Of a stretch of 64,000 nucleotides of DNA, positions 43,165 through 52,632 are shown piece after piece; position 1 is the first letter of the stretch, and every line of letters begins with the position of its first letter. The translations under genes were made by a program, and so were the position numbers. The notes below the pieces were generated by a model, which was not told the DNA's origin, made no database searches, and was given only the letters and a program-made list of their open reading frames with translations. Source of the stretch: Sphaerisporangium sp. TRM90804 (lineage in GTDB: Bacteria; Actinomycetota; Actinomycetes; Streptosporangiales; Streptosporangiaceae); the NCBI RefSeq assembly GCF_029846175.1, contig NZ_JARWAC010000002.1, forward strand, positions 62,001 through 126,000, read 5' to 3'.

Positions 43165-44549
43165 GTACGAGCACCGACAAGGTGGAGGTGCGCACCGGCG
43201 TGTACCACGACTCGGTGAGCCTCATGCGGGTCAGCCAGGCGCTGGGCTCCCGCCCGGGCGTCACCGTGGCGATGGTCGCCATGGCCACCGAGCTGAACGT
43301 CGGCATGGCCCGCGAGGTCGGGTTCGAGGTCCCCGCGGCCGGCCCGTCCGACCTGCTGGTGGCGGTCCGCGCCGAGTCCGAGGAGGCCCTCGGCGGCGCC
43401 GCCGAGGAGCTGGAGCGCCAGTTCGCCCTCCTGGGCCGGGCCGCGACCTCCGGCGGAGCCGGGGCCGAGGCGGCGCCGCGCACCACGCGCGCGGCCGCCC
43501 GTGCGTGGGACGCCACGCTGGCGCTGGTGTCGGTCCCCGGCGAGCACGCCTTCGCCGAGGCCATGGACGCCGTCGAGGCCGGCCTGTCCGTGATGATCTT
43601 CAGTGACAACGTCTCCCTGGAGCACGAGATCCTGCTCAAGGAGCGCGCGGCCGAGCACGGCGTGCTCGTGATGGGCCCCGACTGCGGCACCGCCGTGGTC
43701 GGCGGCGCGGGGCTCGGCTTCGCCAACGTGCTGCGGCCCGGCCCCGTCGGCGTCGTCGCCGCCTCGGGCACCGGGGCCCAGCAGGTCACGTGCCTGCTCG
43801 ACCACGCGGGCACCGGCGTCAGCCACGTGCTCGGCGTCGGCGGCAGAGACCTGTCGGCGGCGGTCGGCGCCCGCTCCACCCTCGTCGCCCTGCGCGCCCT
43901 GGACGCCGACCCCGCCACCGAGCTGATCGTGCTCATCTCCAAGCCGCCCGCCCCCGAGGTCGCCGCGACCGTGCGCCGGGCCGTGGAAGACCTGTCCACG
44001 CCGGTCGTCACCGCCCTGCTCGGCCCCGGGCAGGACGACCTGACCGCCGCCGCCGAGAAGGCGCTGGGCGCCCTCGGCCGGCCGGTCCCCGAGTGGCCGT
44101 CGTGGCCGATGCCCGCCGGGGAGCGGCCCGGCGGCCCGCTGTGCGGGCTGTACTCCGGCGGCACGCTGTGCGCCGAGGCCGAGATCATCGCCGGAGGCGG
44201 CTCGTTCACCGACTTCGGCGACGACGAGTACACCCGCGGCCGCGCCCACCCGATGATCGACCCCTCCACGCGCCTCGCGGCGCTGGGCGAGGTCGCGGGC
44301 GGCGTCGTCCTGCTCGACGTCGTGCTCGGCCACGCCGCCGACCCCGACCCCTCGGCGCGGCTGGCGCCGGCGGTCCGCCGGGCGCGCGAGCGGGGGGCCG
44401 CCGTGGTCGTCGCCCTGGTCGGCACGGACACCGACCCCCAGGGGCTCGGCCGCCAGGCACAGGCGCTCCACGAGGCCGGCGCGTCGGTGTTCGTCTCCAA
44501 CGCGGCGGCCGCCCGGCACGCCGCGAGCCTGACCGGGGGTACGCCGTGA
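43161..44549 (+). CDS. allF: FdrA-like protein, oxamate carbamoyltransferase AllF-like subunit
   Basis: A 462-residue protein with two succinyl-CoA-synthetase-alpha-like Rossmann halves. VYHDSVSLMRVSQALGSRPGV starts it as in E. coli FdrA; FSDNVSLEHEILLKERAAEHGVLVMGPDCGT is the family signature. FdrA works with DUF1116 (AllG) and DUF2877 (AllH) proteins as oxamate carbamoyltransferase in E. coli. TTG at 43161 gives the family N-terminus. Its TGA overlaps the GTG of the next gene. Confidence 0.87.
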   Translation: MSTSTDKVEVRTGVYHDSVSLMRVSQALGSRPGVTVAMVAMATELNVGMAREVGFEVPAAGPSDLLVAVRAESEEALGGAAEELERQFALLGRAATSGGAGAEAAPRTTRAAARAWDATLALVSVPGEHAFAEAMDAVEAGLSVMIFSDNVSLEHEILLKERAAEHGVLVMGPDCGTAVVGGAGLGFANVLRPGPVGVVAASGTGAQQVTCLLDHAGTGVSHVLGVGGRDLSAAVGARSTLVALRALDADPATELIVLISKPPAPEVAATVRRAVEDLSTPVVTALLGPGQDDLTAAAEKALGALGRPVPEWPSWPMPAGERPGGPLCGLYSGGTLCAEAEIIAGGGSFTDFGDDEYTRGRAHPMIDPSTRLAALGEVAGGVVLLDVVLGHAADPDPSARLAPAVRRARERGAAVVVALVGTDTDPQGLGRQAQALHEAGASVFVSNAAAARHAASLTGGTP

Positions 44550-45928
44550 CGCTGTCCATGCTCGACGGCGAGCCGCGGGTGATCACCGCCGGCGCCGCCG
44601 TGCTCGCCGAGTCCCTCGCCGGGCAGGCCGTGCCCGCCCTCGCGGTCGACTGGCGCCCGCCGCTGCCGGGCACGTCGGCGGCCCTGGCCAAGGTGCTGGC
44701 CGACCCCCGGCGCGAGCGCGCGAACACCACCGCGGTGGGGCGCATGCTGTCGGCCCGCCCGCAACTCGTGGCGGTGCGGCCCGCGCGGGAGGTCCTCGAC
44801 CTCCCGGCCGGCACGTTCTTCCACGCCGGCCCGCCCATCGACTGGGAGCGCGCCTCCGGCCCGATGCGCGGGGCGCTGATCGGCGCCGCGCTGTTCGAGG
44901 GCCTGGCCGCCGACGCCGAGGAGGCCGAGCGGCTGCTGGTTTCGGGCGGCGTGAAGCTCGACTCCTGCCACCACCACCGCACCGTCGGCCCGATGGCCGG
45001 AGTGGTCAGCGCGTCGATGTGGATGTTCGAGGTGGTCGACGGCGAGCACGGCGGCACCGCGTACTGCTCGCTCAACGAGGGCCTGGGCAAGGTCCTGCGG
45101 TACGGCGCCTACGGGCCCGAGGTCGTCGAGCGGCTGCGCTGGATGGGCGAGGTGCTCGGCCCGGTGCTCGCCGCCGCCCTGGCGCTGAGTGGGCCGATCG
45201 ACCTGCGCTCCCTCATCGCCCAGGCCCTGCAGATGGGCGACGAGCTGCACAACCGCAACCGGGCCGCCACCTCACTGCTGGCGCGCGAGCTGGCCCCGTC
45301 GGTGGTCGACGCCTCGCCCCGGTACGCCGCCGAGGTGCTGCGCTTCGTCTACGGCAACGACCACTTCTTCCTCAACGCGGGCATGGCCGCCGGCAAGGTC
45401 AGCGCCGACGCCGCGCGCGACGTGCCCGGCTCCTCGCTCGTGGTCGCCATGGCACGCAACGGCACCGACTTCGGAATCCAGGTGTCCGGGCTCGGCAACC
45501 GGTGGTTCACCGGCCCCGCGGGCGTTCCGGACGGCCTCTATCTGGGGGCGTACGGTCCCGGCGACGCCAACCCCGACATCGGCGACTCCAGCATCACCGA
45601 GACCTGCGGGCTGGGCGGGTTCGCCATGGCCGCGGCCCCGGCGATCGTCCGTTTCGTCGGCGGCGACGTCTCCGACGCCGTCGACGCCACCCGGTCGATG
45701 TACGAGATCACGCTGGCCGAGCACCCGGCGTACCAGATCCCCACCCTGGGCTTCCGGGGCACGCCCACGGGGGTCGACGTCACGCTCGTCGCGCGAACCG
45801 GCCGGCTGCCGGTCGTCAACACCGGCATCGCGGGCCGCGTCGCCGGAACCGGCCAGGTCGGAGCCGGTCTGGTGAGCCCTCCGGCCGAGGCGTTCACCGC
45901 GGCGCTCACCGCGCTCGCGAGTGCGTAA
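44546..45928 (+). CDS. allG: DUF1116 protein, oxamate carbamoyltransferase AllG-like subunit
   Basis: A 460-residue protein of the YlbE/DUF1116 family: VDWRPPLPGTSAALAKVLADP near the N-terminus, then CHHHRTVGPMAGVVSASMWMFEV, LNEGLGKVLRYGAYGPEV, GDELHNRNRAATSLLARELAP and the C-terminal RNGTDFGIQVSGLGNRWFTGPA. GTGA overlap with the fdrA-like gene shows tight coupling. Ends the operon. Confidence 0.88.
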   Translation: MTLSMLDGEPRVITAGAAVLAESLAGQAVPALAVDWRPPLPGTSAALAKVLADPRRERANTTAVGRMLSARPQLVAVRPAREVLDLPAGTFFHAGPPIDWERASGPMRGALIGAALFEGLAADAEEAERLLVSGGVKLDSCHHHRTVGPMAGVVSASMWMFEVVDGEHGGTAYCSLNEGLGKVLRYGAYGPEVVERLRWMGEVLGPVLAAALALSGPIDLRSLIAQALQMGDELHNRNRAATSLLARELAPSVVDASPRYAAEVLRFVYGNDHFFLNAGMAAGKVSADAARDVPGSSLVVAMARNGTDFGIQVSGLGNRWFTGPAGVPDGLYLGAYGPGDANPDIGDSSITETCGLGGFAMAAAPAIVRFVGGDVSDAVDATRSMYEITLAEHPAYQIPTLGFRGTPTGVDVTLVARTGRLPVVNTGIAGRVAGTGQVGAGLVSPPAEAFTAALTALASA

Positions 45929-46002
45929 AGGAAGACCGAATTCCCATTGACCACTCTTTGACCCTAATATCAGTGGCCAGTCTCACAGTCTTGCAGACGC
46001 TC

Positions 46003-46017
46003 ATGATCAACGATCAT
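46003..46017. promoter_or_regulatory. Small perfect dyad upstream of the kinase gene
   Basis: ATGATC-AAC-GATCAT, about 50 bp before the kinase start. A TAATAT hexamer at 45965-45970 just upstream could be a -10 box, so the dyad would lie in the 5' leader or start region. Confidence 0.35.
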
Positions 46018-46068
46018 CATCCGAACCTGGGGATATGACGCGGACAAGCGTGAATTGGGGACCGCGGT

Positions 46069-48759
46069 ATGACAACCGATCGCGTGCTCGGGAGGTCGCC
46101 CTCGATGGCTGAGGGTAGGAGCCCGGCGGGCGCGGGGGTGGCACCGGAGGGTCAGGGCAGGCTGGTCGGCAGGCGGTACCGCCTGCTGTCACCGGTCGGC
46201 CGTGGCGGCATGGGCATGGTGTGGCACGCCCATGACGTGCTGCTCGACCGCGACGTCGCCGTCAAGGAGCTGATCCTGCCCCTCGGGCTCGACCACGCCG
46301 GCACGCAGGTCGCCCACCGGCGCATGCTGCGCGAGGCCAGGTCCGCCGCGCGGCTCAGCCACCCCGGCATCGTCACCGTCCACGACGTCGTGGAGGAGGA
46401 CGGGCGTCCCTGGATCGTCATGGAGCTGGTCCGCGCCTGGTCGCTGGAGCAGGCCATCCGGCAGAGCGGGCCGCTGCCCGTGGTCCAGGCGGCCGAGATC
46501 GGCGTCCGGGTGCTCGACGCGCTCAGGCACGCCCACGCCGCCGGCATCCTGCACCGCGACGTCAAGCCGGGCAACGTGCTGCTCACGGCCGACCGCGTCG
46601 TGCTCACCGACTTCGGCATCGCCGCGATCGAGGGCGACGTGACGGTCACGCAGACCGGCCTGCTCATGGGCTCGCCCGCCTACATCCCGCCGGAGCGCCT
46701 GCAGGGCCGCCCGATCACGCACGCCGCCGACCTGTGGTCGTTCGGCGCGACGCTGTACGCCGCCGTCGAGGGCAGGCCGCCCTACGAGGGACCGGACGCC
46801 GTGGCCGTCCTGGGCGCCGTGCTGACCCAGGAGCCCAACCATCCGCAGCGCGCGGGCGCCCTCCTGCCGGTCATCGACGGGCTGCTCCGCAAGAACCCGG
46901 CCGACCGCATGCCAGCGGGGCAGGCCGCCGACCTGCTGGAGCGCGTGCTGCGCACGCACGGCTCCGGCCTGCCCATCCGCGGTGCCGACGGCCACATCGC
47001 GACCCCGCTGCCCACGCGGGGCGACCCCACCCCGATGCAGATGCTCCCTCCGCTCGACCCTCCCTCCGGCCCGATCCCGTCGCGCATCATCGAGACCCCC
47101 TCGGGCCCGGTGCGCGTCCCGATCGACCCCCGCGCTTCCGGCGCCCCGTCCGGTCCCTTCCCCGCGCGCGGCGGCGACCCCTCGGGGCCGCACCGCATGC
47201 CCTTCCCGACCCCCGCCGGGTACGACGCGCTCGACGGCCCGACCGAGGGCAACCGGCGCGGCCCGTTCGACGCCGAGCGGAGCGGCGGGTTCCCCGACCC
47301 GCTCGCCGGCCCGTCGGGCGGGCACCCCGCCGCCTACGACGCCCTGCGCAGCGCCTCCGGGCCCCAGACGGGCGGGTACGGCGGCCCCCCGCCCAACCCG
47401 TACGACGCTCTGCGCAGCCAGTCCGGCGCCTACGAGATGCCGGGCGCCTCCACGGGCCCGCACCGCGCCGGCGGGCCCTACGACGCTCTCGGCGGCCCCT
47501 CCGGGCCCCAGCGGCCCGGCGACGACTACGACGCGCTCGGCAGCCCGTCCGGCTCCCAGCGGGCCGGCGGCTACGACGCGCTGAGCAGTCCCTCGGGCGG
47601 CCAGCGGCCCGGCGGCCCGTTCGAGGGCCTCGGCGGATCCACCGGCCCGCACCGCGCCGGCGGGTCCTACGACGCCCTGGGCAGCCCCTCCGGCGGCCAG
47701 CGGCCCGGCGGCCCGTTCGAGGGCCTCGGCGGATCCACCGGCCCGCACCGCACCGGGGGGTCCTACGACGCCCTCGCCGGCCCCTCCGGGCCCTACGACG
47801 CCCTGGGCGGCGCCTCCGGGCCCCAGCCCGGCCTCTACGACGCTCTGCGCAGCCCGTCCGGCCCGTTCGAGGCGCCGGGAGGCCCGGGCGGCGCACGCTC
47901 AGGCGACGACGTGCTGGTCGCGGGCTCGGGTGGGCGGCGCGGGGCGGGGTCGCCGAACCTGGCCGACCGGCTCGCCCGCGACCTTCCGGCCGACAACCCG
48001 TTCGGCCTGCCCGACCCCCGGGGCCCCGAGCCGCGCCCGGGCGACACCGGCCCCGGGCGCCGGGTTCGCGTCGACGACGTGACGGCCGAGCCCGCGCGCG
48101 AGGGCCGTTCCCCCCTGCTGCTCATCCTGGCCGGCGTCGGGGTGGTCGGCGTGGTCGCCGCGCTGCTGTTCGTGCTGTGGCCGAGCGGCGGCACCGCGCC
48201 GTCCGAAGACCTCGCCGCGCCGCTCGTCGCCACGAGCGCCCCGCCGGCGCCCTCCGGCGGGCAGCCGCAGGAGGAGGAGGACGCTGTCACCGACGAGCCC
48301 TCTGCGCCGTCCACCGAGATCCCGTCCGACTTCCGGGCGCGCGAGGCCGCCGGGGTGTCGGTCGCGGTCCCCGAGGACTGGACGACGTCGGCCTCCGACG
48401 CCGCGGTCACCTACACCGGCCCGAAGAGCTCGGGGCGGCGCATCCAGATCAAGCGGGTGCCCGCCACCGGCGACGACGGGCTGCAGGCGCTCACCCAGGC
48501 CAAGGACCAGGCGACCCTCACCGACTACGCGCAGGCCCGGCTGGAGTCCTCGCCGTTCGGGGAGTGGCGGTCGAGCGTGTGGGAGTACACCTACACCTCG
48601 CTCAACAACGTCACCACGCACGCCGTCACCCGGTTCATCGCCGTCGACGACGACCACGCCTACCAGGTGACGTTCACCGCCCCCGACGCCGAGTGGGAGC
48701 AGGCGGACAACCGCCAGACGATGGCCGTCCTCTGGGCCACCTTCAAGCCCGCCGGCTGA
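46069..48759 (+). CDS. Hank-type Ser/Thr protein kinase with transmembrane helix and extracellular domain
   Basis: An 896-residue membrane kinase. Residues 32-290 are the catalytic domain: VGRGGMGMVW (P-loop), Lys66 in VAVKE, His-Arg-Asp 162-164 in HRDVKPGNVLL, Asp181 of DFG, and GSPAYIPPERLQG. About 300-670 is a Pro/Gly/Ser/Tyr-rich juxtamembrane region of degenerate YDALGGPSGPQRPG repeats with many possible phosphosites. One membrane helix lies at about 682-704 (LLLILAGVGVVGVVAALLFVLW), followed by an acidic linker and a C-terminal extracellular domain (FRAREAAGVSVAVPEDWTTSA onward) like those of other actinomycete kinases. Target proteins are unknown. Confidence 0.93.
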   Translation: MTTDRVLGRSPSMAEGRSPAGAGVAPEGQGRLVGRRYRLLSPVGRGGMGMVWHAHDVLLDRDVAVKELILPLGLDHAGTQVAHRRMLREARSAARLSHPGIVTVHDVVEEDGRPWIVMELVRAWSLEQAIRQSGPLPVVQAAEIGVRVLDALRHAHAAGILHRDVKPGNVLLTADRVVLTDFGIAAIEGDVTVTQTGLLMGSPAYIPPERLQGRPITHAADLWSFGATLYAAVEGRPPYEGPDAVAVLGAVLTQEPNHPQRAGALLPVIDGLLRKNPADRMPAGQAADLLERVLRTHGSGLPIRGADGHIATPLPTRGDPTPMQMLPPLDPPSGPIPSRIIETPSGPVRVPIDPRASGAPSGPFPARGGDPSGPHRMPFPTPAGYDALDGPTEGNRRGPFDAERSGGFPDPLAGPSGGHPAAYDALRSASGPQTGGYGGPPPNPYDALRSQSGAYEMPGASTGPHRAGGPYDALGGPSGPQRPGDDYDALGSPSGSQRAGGYDALSSPSGGQRPGGPFEGLGGSTGPHRAGGSYDALGSPSGGQRPGGPFEGLGGSTGPHRTGGSYDALAGPSGPYDALGGASGPQPGLYDALRSPSGPFEAPGGPGGARSGDDVLVAGSGGRRGAGSPNLADRLARDLPADNPFGLPDPRGPEPRPGDTGPGRRVRVDDVTAEPAREGRSPLLLILAGVGVVGVVAALLFVLWPSGGTAPSEDLAAPLVATSAPPAPSGGQPQEEEDAVTDEPSAPSTEIPSDFRAREAAGVSVAVPEDWTTSASDAAVTYTGPKSSGRRIQIKRVPATGDDGLQALTQAKDQATLTDYAQARLESSPFGEWRSSVWEYTYTSLNNVTTHAVTRFIAVDDDHAYQVTFTAPDAEWEQADNRQTMAVLWATFKPAG
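47611..47802 (+). repeat. Two near-identical 96-bp units inside the kinase gene
   Basis: 47611-47706 and 47707-47802 encode almost the same 32 residues starting GGPFEGLGGSTGPHR. They are the youngest part of the repeat-built juxtamembrane region and keep the reading frame. Confidence 0.85.
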
Positions 48760-48786
48760 CCGCCCCGGTCGCCGGGCCGGACCGCC

Positions 48787-50589
48787 TTAGGCGGGCGCCG
48801 GGCCGGTGAGCGGGATGGCGACCTCGTCCTCCAGCGGCGGCTCGATCTCCTGGGGACGGCAGCCGGTGGCCGCGAAGCAGCGGATGCGCAGCGTGCCGCC
48901 CTCCACCGAGACGTGCAGGAAGCTCTTGAAGAACGGCGGCTCGTCCCAGTCGGACAGCTCGGAGAACCAGCGGTGGAAGGTGCGCCCGACCGGCAGCCGG
49001 AACGGCATCGGCCAGCCGCCGAGCACCCGCGCCGCCCACTTCATCCGCGCGGTGATCTTCACGTTCGGAGGCGAGAGGTCGGCCACCGGAGCGGCCCCGG
49101 CCGTGCCGCCCGCACCCGCGAGGGACGGGGCGCCGGCGCCGGGAGCGGTCGAGGGTGGCGGCCCCGATACCGGTGAGGAGTCCGAACCTGGGCCGGGCGG
49201 GACGTCCGTGGCGGGGGCCGGCGGGGCGGTGGGGGCGCCCTCGGCGGCGCCGGTCGGGGGCGGAGCCGGAACGGGCGGGACGTCCGTGGCGGGGGCCGGC
49301 GGGGTGGCGGCGGGGGCGCCGCCGGAGACGCCCTCGGCGGTGCCGACGGGGCGCGGCGGGCGGTTGCCGATCTGGCGCGACATCAGCACCAGGCCCTCGT
49401 CGGGGGTGAGGTACAGCCAGGGCATGCGGAGCCGGTCGCGGTAGAGCTTGCTGTAGAACGACAGCGAGTCGCCGCGCAGCGGGTAGCACTTGAAGCGGTC
49501 CTCGTGCACGCCGCCCACGTCGACCCGGCGGATGGTGTGGGTCGCGTGCGTGAACGCCCCTCCCCCGCCGGAGACGATGTACTGGATCACCCGGCCGTCC
49601 ACCTCGACGGGATACCGCTGGTAGTTGTGGGTGTCGCCGCCGATGGCCGCGACGTAGTTGTGCGCCGGGTCCCTGACGATGTCGTCGACCGTGCCGCCGT
49701 CCTCGATCGGGCAGGGGTGGTAGGAGTTGCGGTCGTAGATCGGCTTGCCGGTGATCAGCACCTTGGGCCGGGGGTCGGCCGACACCGCCCGCAGCCAGGC
49801 CCCCTGGTCGCGGTCGACGGTGCCGGTGATGCCGGTGTCGATGCCGACGAGCATCAGGCCTGGCAGGTCGATCACCCAGTACGGGGCGGGCTGCTCGGCG
49901 CGCTGCTCGGGCCGGGAGCGCAGCGCGCGGGCCTTGGCGAGCCGCGCCTCGTCGATCGGCTCCGGCTTCCGCCACAGCAGACCGCGCAGCCCGGCGGGCG
50001 AGAGCGAGAACTTCGGCCGCCCTCCGGACAACGCGGGCGCGTCGCAGAAGACGCGCATGAAGCCGCCCAGGCCGTCGTACCAGTCGTGGTTGCCGGGGAT
50101 CGCGTAGATCGGGGCCTTGTAGTCCTGGTAGGGCCGGAAGAACTTGTCGCCGTACTCGTTGCCCGACCCGGTGGGGTAGATGACGTCGCTGACCACGACG
50201 GCGAAGGAGGTGTCCTCCCCGATCTTGAGCAGGCCGGGCACCACGGCGTACTGCGAGGCGTCGCCCTCGCCGGTGTCGCCGATGACCAGGAAGCTGTAGT
50301 CGGCGCCCACCTCGGGCTTGACGCGGAAGCCGGGGTCGGCGCCGCGTTCCTCGCGCGCGGCGATCCAGCGCCTGCGCACCTCGTTGGACGGGTCGCCGAG
50401 GAGCTGGGCGAGGATCTCGTTGCGCGAGCGCCACAGCGTGCGCGGATGCAGCCACGAGAAGCTGTGCTCGCCGGTGGGCCGCAGCGCCTGGAACGCGCCC
50501 ATCTCCTCGCACGCCCACCCGGCGCCCTCTTCCGACACCCGCGACGAAGCCCGCCGCCCGCGCGCCGCCGCCCGCTCGACATCCACCAT
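48787..50589 (-). CDS. Calcineurin-like metallophosphoesterase
   Basis: A 600-residue protein with the five metallophosphoesterase blocks: GDTGEGD (Asp105), VVVSDVIYP, GNHDW (166-170), the later VLITGKPIYDRNSYHP and GGDTHNYQ. After about residue 410 comes a Pro/Ala-rich low-complexity linker, then a C-terminal globular part (WAARVLGGWPMPFRLPVGRTFHRWFSELS). No signal peptide, so probably cytoplasmic. Substrate unknown. Convergent with the kinase gene. Confidence 0.88.
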   Translation of the reverse strand: MVDVERAAARGRRASSRVSEEGAGWACEEMGAFQALRPTGEHSFSWLHPRTLWRSRNEILAQLLGDPSNEVRRRWIAAREERGADPGFRVKPEVGADYSFLVIGDTGEGDASQYAVVPGLLKIGEDTSFAVVVSDVIYPTGSGNEYGDKFFRPYQDYKAPIYAIPGNHDWYDGLGGFMRVFCDAPALSGGRPKFSLSPAGLRGLLWRKPEPIDEARLAKARALRSRPEQRAEQPAPYWVIDLPGLMLVGIDTGITGTVDRDQGAWLRAVSADPRPKVLITGKPIYDRNSYHPCPIEDGGTVDDIVRDPAHNYVAAIGGDTHNYQRYPVEVDGRVIQYIVSGGGGAFTHATHTIRRVDVGGVHEDRFKCYPLRGDSLSFYSKLYRDRLRMPWLYLTPDEGLVLMSRQIGNRPPRPVGTAEGVSGGAPAATPPAPATDVPPVPAPPPTGAAEGAPTAPPAPATDVPPGPGSDSSPVSGPPPSTAPGAGAPSLAGAGGTAGAAPVADLSPPNVKITARMKWAARVLGGWPMPFRLPVGRTFHRWFSELSDWDEPPFFKSFLHVSVEGGTLRIRCFAATGCRPQEIEPPLEDEVAIPLTGPAPA

Positions 50590-50791
50590 GGCCCTATCTT
50601 GGCCATGATCTTCCCCCGGCGCACGCCGGATCCTCAGGCCGGCAAGGCGATCGCGACCTCGGGGCCGGGCGTCCGGCGGCGCGCGCCGGATCCCGAGCCC
50701 GCCCGGGAGAGGGCCCGACCTGGTCCTTCGGCGGGGGGCCGGCCGCTCCGGGCTGCGGATCGGGGCACCGGGGGCCGGGACATCGACCGGG

Positions 50792-50874
50792 CCACCTGCC
50801 GTCAGCGGATCAGAACACCGAGGCCCAAGACACCGGCCCGACCACCTGCCGTCAGCGGATCAGGACGCCGGGGT
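50792..50874. repeat. Direct repeat of the 3' end of the alkyl-DHAP-synthase-like gene
   Basis: A 21-bp identical core (CCACCTGCCGTCAGCGGATCA) occurs at 50792-50812 and 50842-50862, followed in both by a similar dozen bases. The right copy contains the stop codon and last codons of the flavoprotein gene; the left copy lies just outside it. Offset 50 bp, not a multiple of three. Confidence 0.8.
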
Positions 50875-52474
50875 TGAGGATGCCGGCCGGGTCCAGGCGC
50901 TCCTTCACCGCGCGCAGGATGTCCACGCCCAGTTCCCCGATCTCGGCCGCGAACGCCTCGCGGTGGTCGGTGCCCACGCCGTGGTGGTGGGAGATCGTCC
51001 CGCCGGCCAGGCCGATGGCCTCGCTGACGGCGGCCTTGGCCGTCGCCCACTGCTCCACGGGGTCGCCGATCTGCGCGGCGACCACGGTGAAGTACAGCGA
51101 CGCGCCGGTGCCGTACACGTGCGAGACGTGGCACATGACCAGCGGCGCGTACCCGGGCCCGGACGTGAGGGTCGCGGCCAGGGCCTGCCTGACGGCGTCG
51201 TACAGCCGGGGGATGCCCGACCAGAAGCAGGCGGTCTCCACCGTCTCGACGACGGCGCCGGCCGACAGCAGGGCGTCGCGCAGGTAGGGCGCGCCGAAGC
51301 GGCCGCGCGCCCAGGCCTCGCCGGGCTCGGGGCCGAGCGGCACGCCGCCCATCTCGGACAGGATGCCGTCGGCGCGCTCGCGCCGGTAGGCGACGTCGCC
51401 CGCGTCGCCCTCGTACCCGACCACGGCCAGGCAGCCGCCGCCGGACTGAAGGCCGTCCAACTCGCCGAGCTCTCCCGGCTTGGCCAGGCCGACCGCGGTC
51501 TCGGTCTCGTCGGACAGGCGGAGCACGGTGGGCGCCGGCCCGGCCTGGACCAGCCGCCGCAGCGCCGCCGTGCCGGCCGCGAAGGACGGGAACCGCCAGC
51601 CCTCGTACACCTTCACGGCGGGCGCCTCGCGCACCCGCAGCCGCAGCGAGGTGATCACGCCGAACGCCCCCTCGGAGCCGAGGACCAGGTGGCGCAGGTC
51701 GGGGCCGGCCGCCGACCGGGGGGCGCGCCCGAACTCCATGGCGCCGCGCGGGGTGGCGACGGTGACGCCCACCACCATGTCGTCGAAACGGCCGTACCCG
51801 GCCGACGCCTGGCCGCTGGACCGGGCGGCGGCGAACCCGCCGAGGGTGGCGTACTCGTACGACTGGGGGAAGTGGCCGAGCGTCAGCCCGTGCCCGGCGA
51901 GCAGGCGCTCGGCCTGGGGGGCGCGCAGCCCGGGCTCCAGGCCGGCGACCATGGACTCGGCGTCCACCGACAGCAGCCGGTCGAGCCGGGCGAGGTCGAG
52001 CGCGACCACCCCGGCGAACCCGTCGCGGGAGGCGACCAGCCCGCCGACCACCGACGTGCCGCCGCCGAAGGGGACCACCGCGACCCGGTGGCGCGCGCAC
52101 ACGCGCAGCACCTCCAGCACCTCGTGGTGCGAGCCGGGCAGCAGCACGGCGTCGGGCGCGTCGGAGCCGTCGCCCGCGCGCATGCGCAGCAGGTCGGGGG
52201 TCGACTTGCCCCGGGTGTGGCGGATACGGGCGTCGTCGTCGAACCGGACGTGCTCGGCGCCCACGGCCTCGCCCAGGTCGGACAGCACGAGCGGCGACAG
52301 GGCCGCCGCGTTCAGCCTGACCTCGCCGAAGGTCGCCGGCGGGCCGGCGGGCTCGCGGACGCCGAGCACCTCGCGCAGGAGCGTGAGCACGGGCTCGGGC
52401 AGTCCGGCGGCCTTGGCGGGGTCGCCCCAGCCCGACCAGAGCATGGGTTCGGGCGATATGTCGGGAGTCTCCAC
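50852..52474 (-). CDS. FAD-linked oxidase, alkyl-dihydroxyacetonephosphate synthase-like
   Basis: A 540-residue cytoplasmic flavoprotein. FAD-binding domain: VVPFGGGTSVVGGL, LDLARLDRLLSVDAES, and TLGGFAAARSSGQASAGYGRFDDMV. The active-site HHHGVGTDHR motif near the C-terminus and NPGVLIR ending match alkyl-DHAP synthase relatives. In eukaryotes this enzyme swaps acyl for alkyl in ether-lipid synthesis; bacterial relatives next to glpD are common and their substrate is unproven. GTG start at 52474. Divergent from glpD. Confidence 0.88.
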   Translation of the reverse strand: METPDISPEPMLWSGWGDPAKAAGLPEPVLTLLREVLGVREPAGPPATFGEVRLNAAALSPLVLSDLGEAVGAEHVRFDDDARIRHTRGKSTPDLLRMRAGDGSDAPDAVLLPGSHHEVLEVLRVCARHRVAVVPFGGGTSVVGGLVASRDGFAGVVALDLARLDRLLSVDAESMVAGLEPGLRAPQAERLLAGHGLTLGHFPQSYEYATLGGFAAARSSGQASAGYGRFDDMVVGVTVATPRGAMEFGRAPRSAAGPDLRHLVLGSEGAFGVITSLRLRVREAPAVKVYEGWRFPSFAAGTAALRRLVQAGPAPTVLRLSDETETAVGLAKPGELGELDGLQSGGGCLAVVGYEGDAGDVAYRRERADGILSEMGGVPLGPEPGEAWARGRFGAPYLRDALLSAGAVVETVETACFWSGIPRLYDAVRQALAATLTSGPGYAPLVMCHVSHVYGTGASLYFTVVAAQIGDPVEQWATAKAAVSEAIGLAGGTISHHHGVGTDHREAFAAEIGELGVDILRAVKERLDPAGILNPGVLIR

Positions 52475-52632
52475 GTCCTACACTTTGACACGCCCCGCTG
52501 TGGGACCGGCGCACGTCCCCGCCGCGCCGGTGCGGAGGGGCGGGAGGCCGGTCCGTTCCGCAGACCGCTTCGACCCGGGCCTCACCCGGCGGCCCTCGCG
52601 GGCCCGCGAGGCCGGCCCGTGGAGGTGCCGCC

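Noticed and set aside
43121-45250. A 709-codon minus-strand frame opposite the fdrA-like and DUF1116 genes
   Set aside because: Shadow of two clearly coding plus-strand genes.
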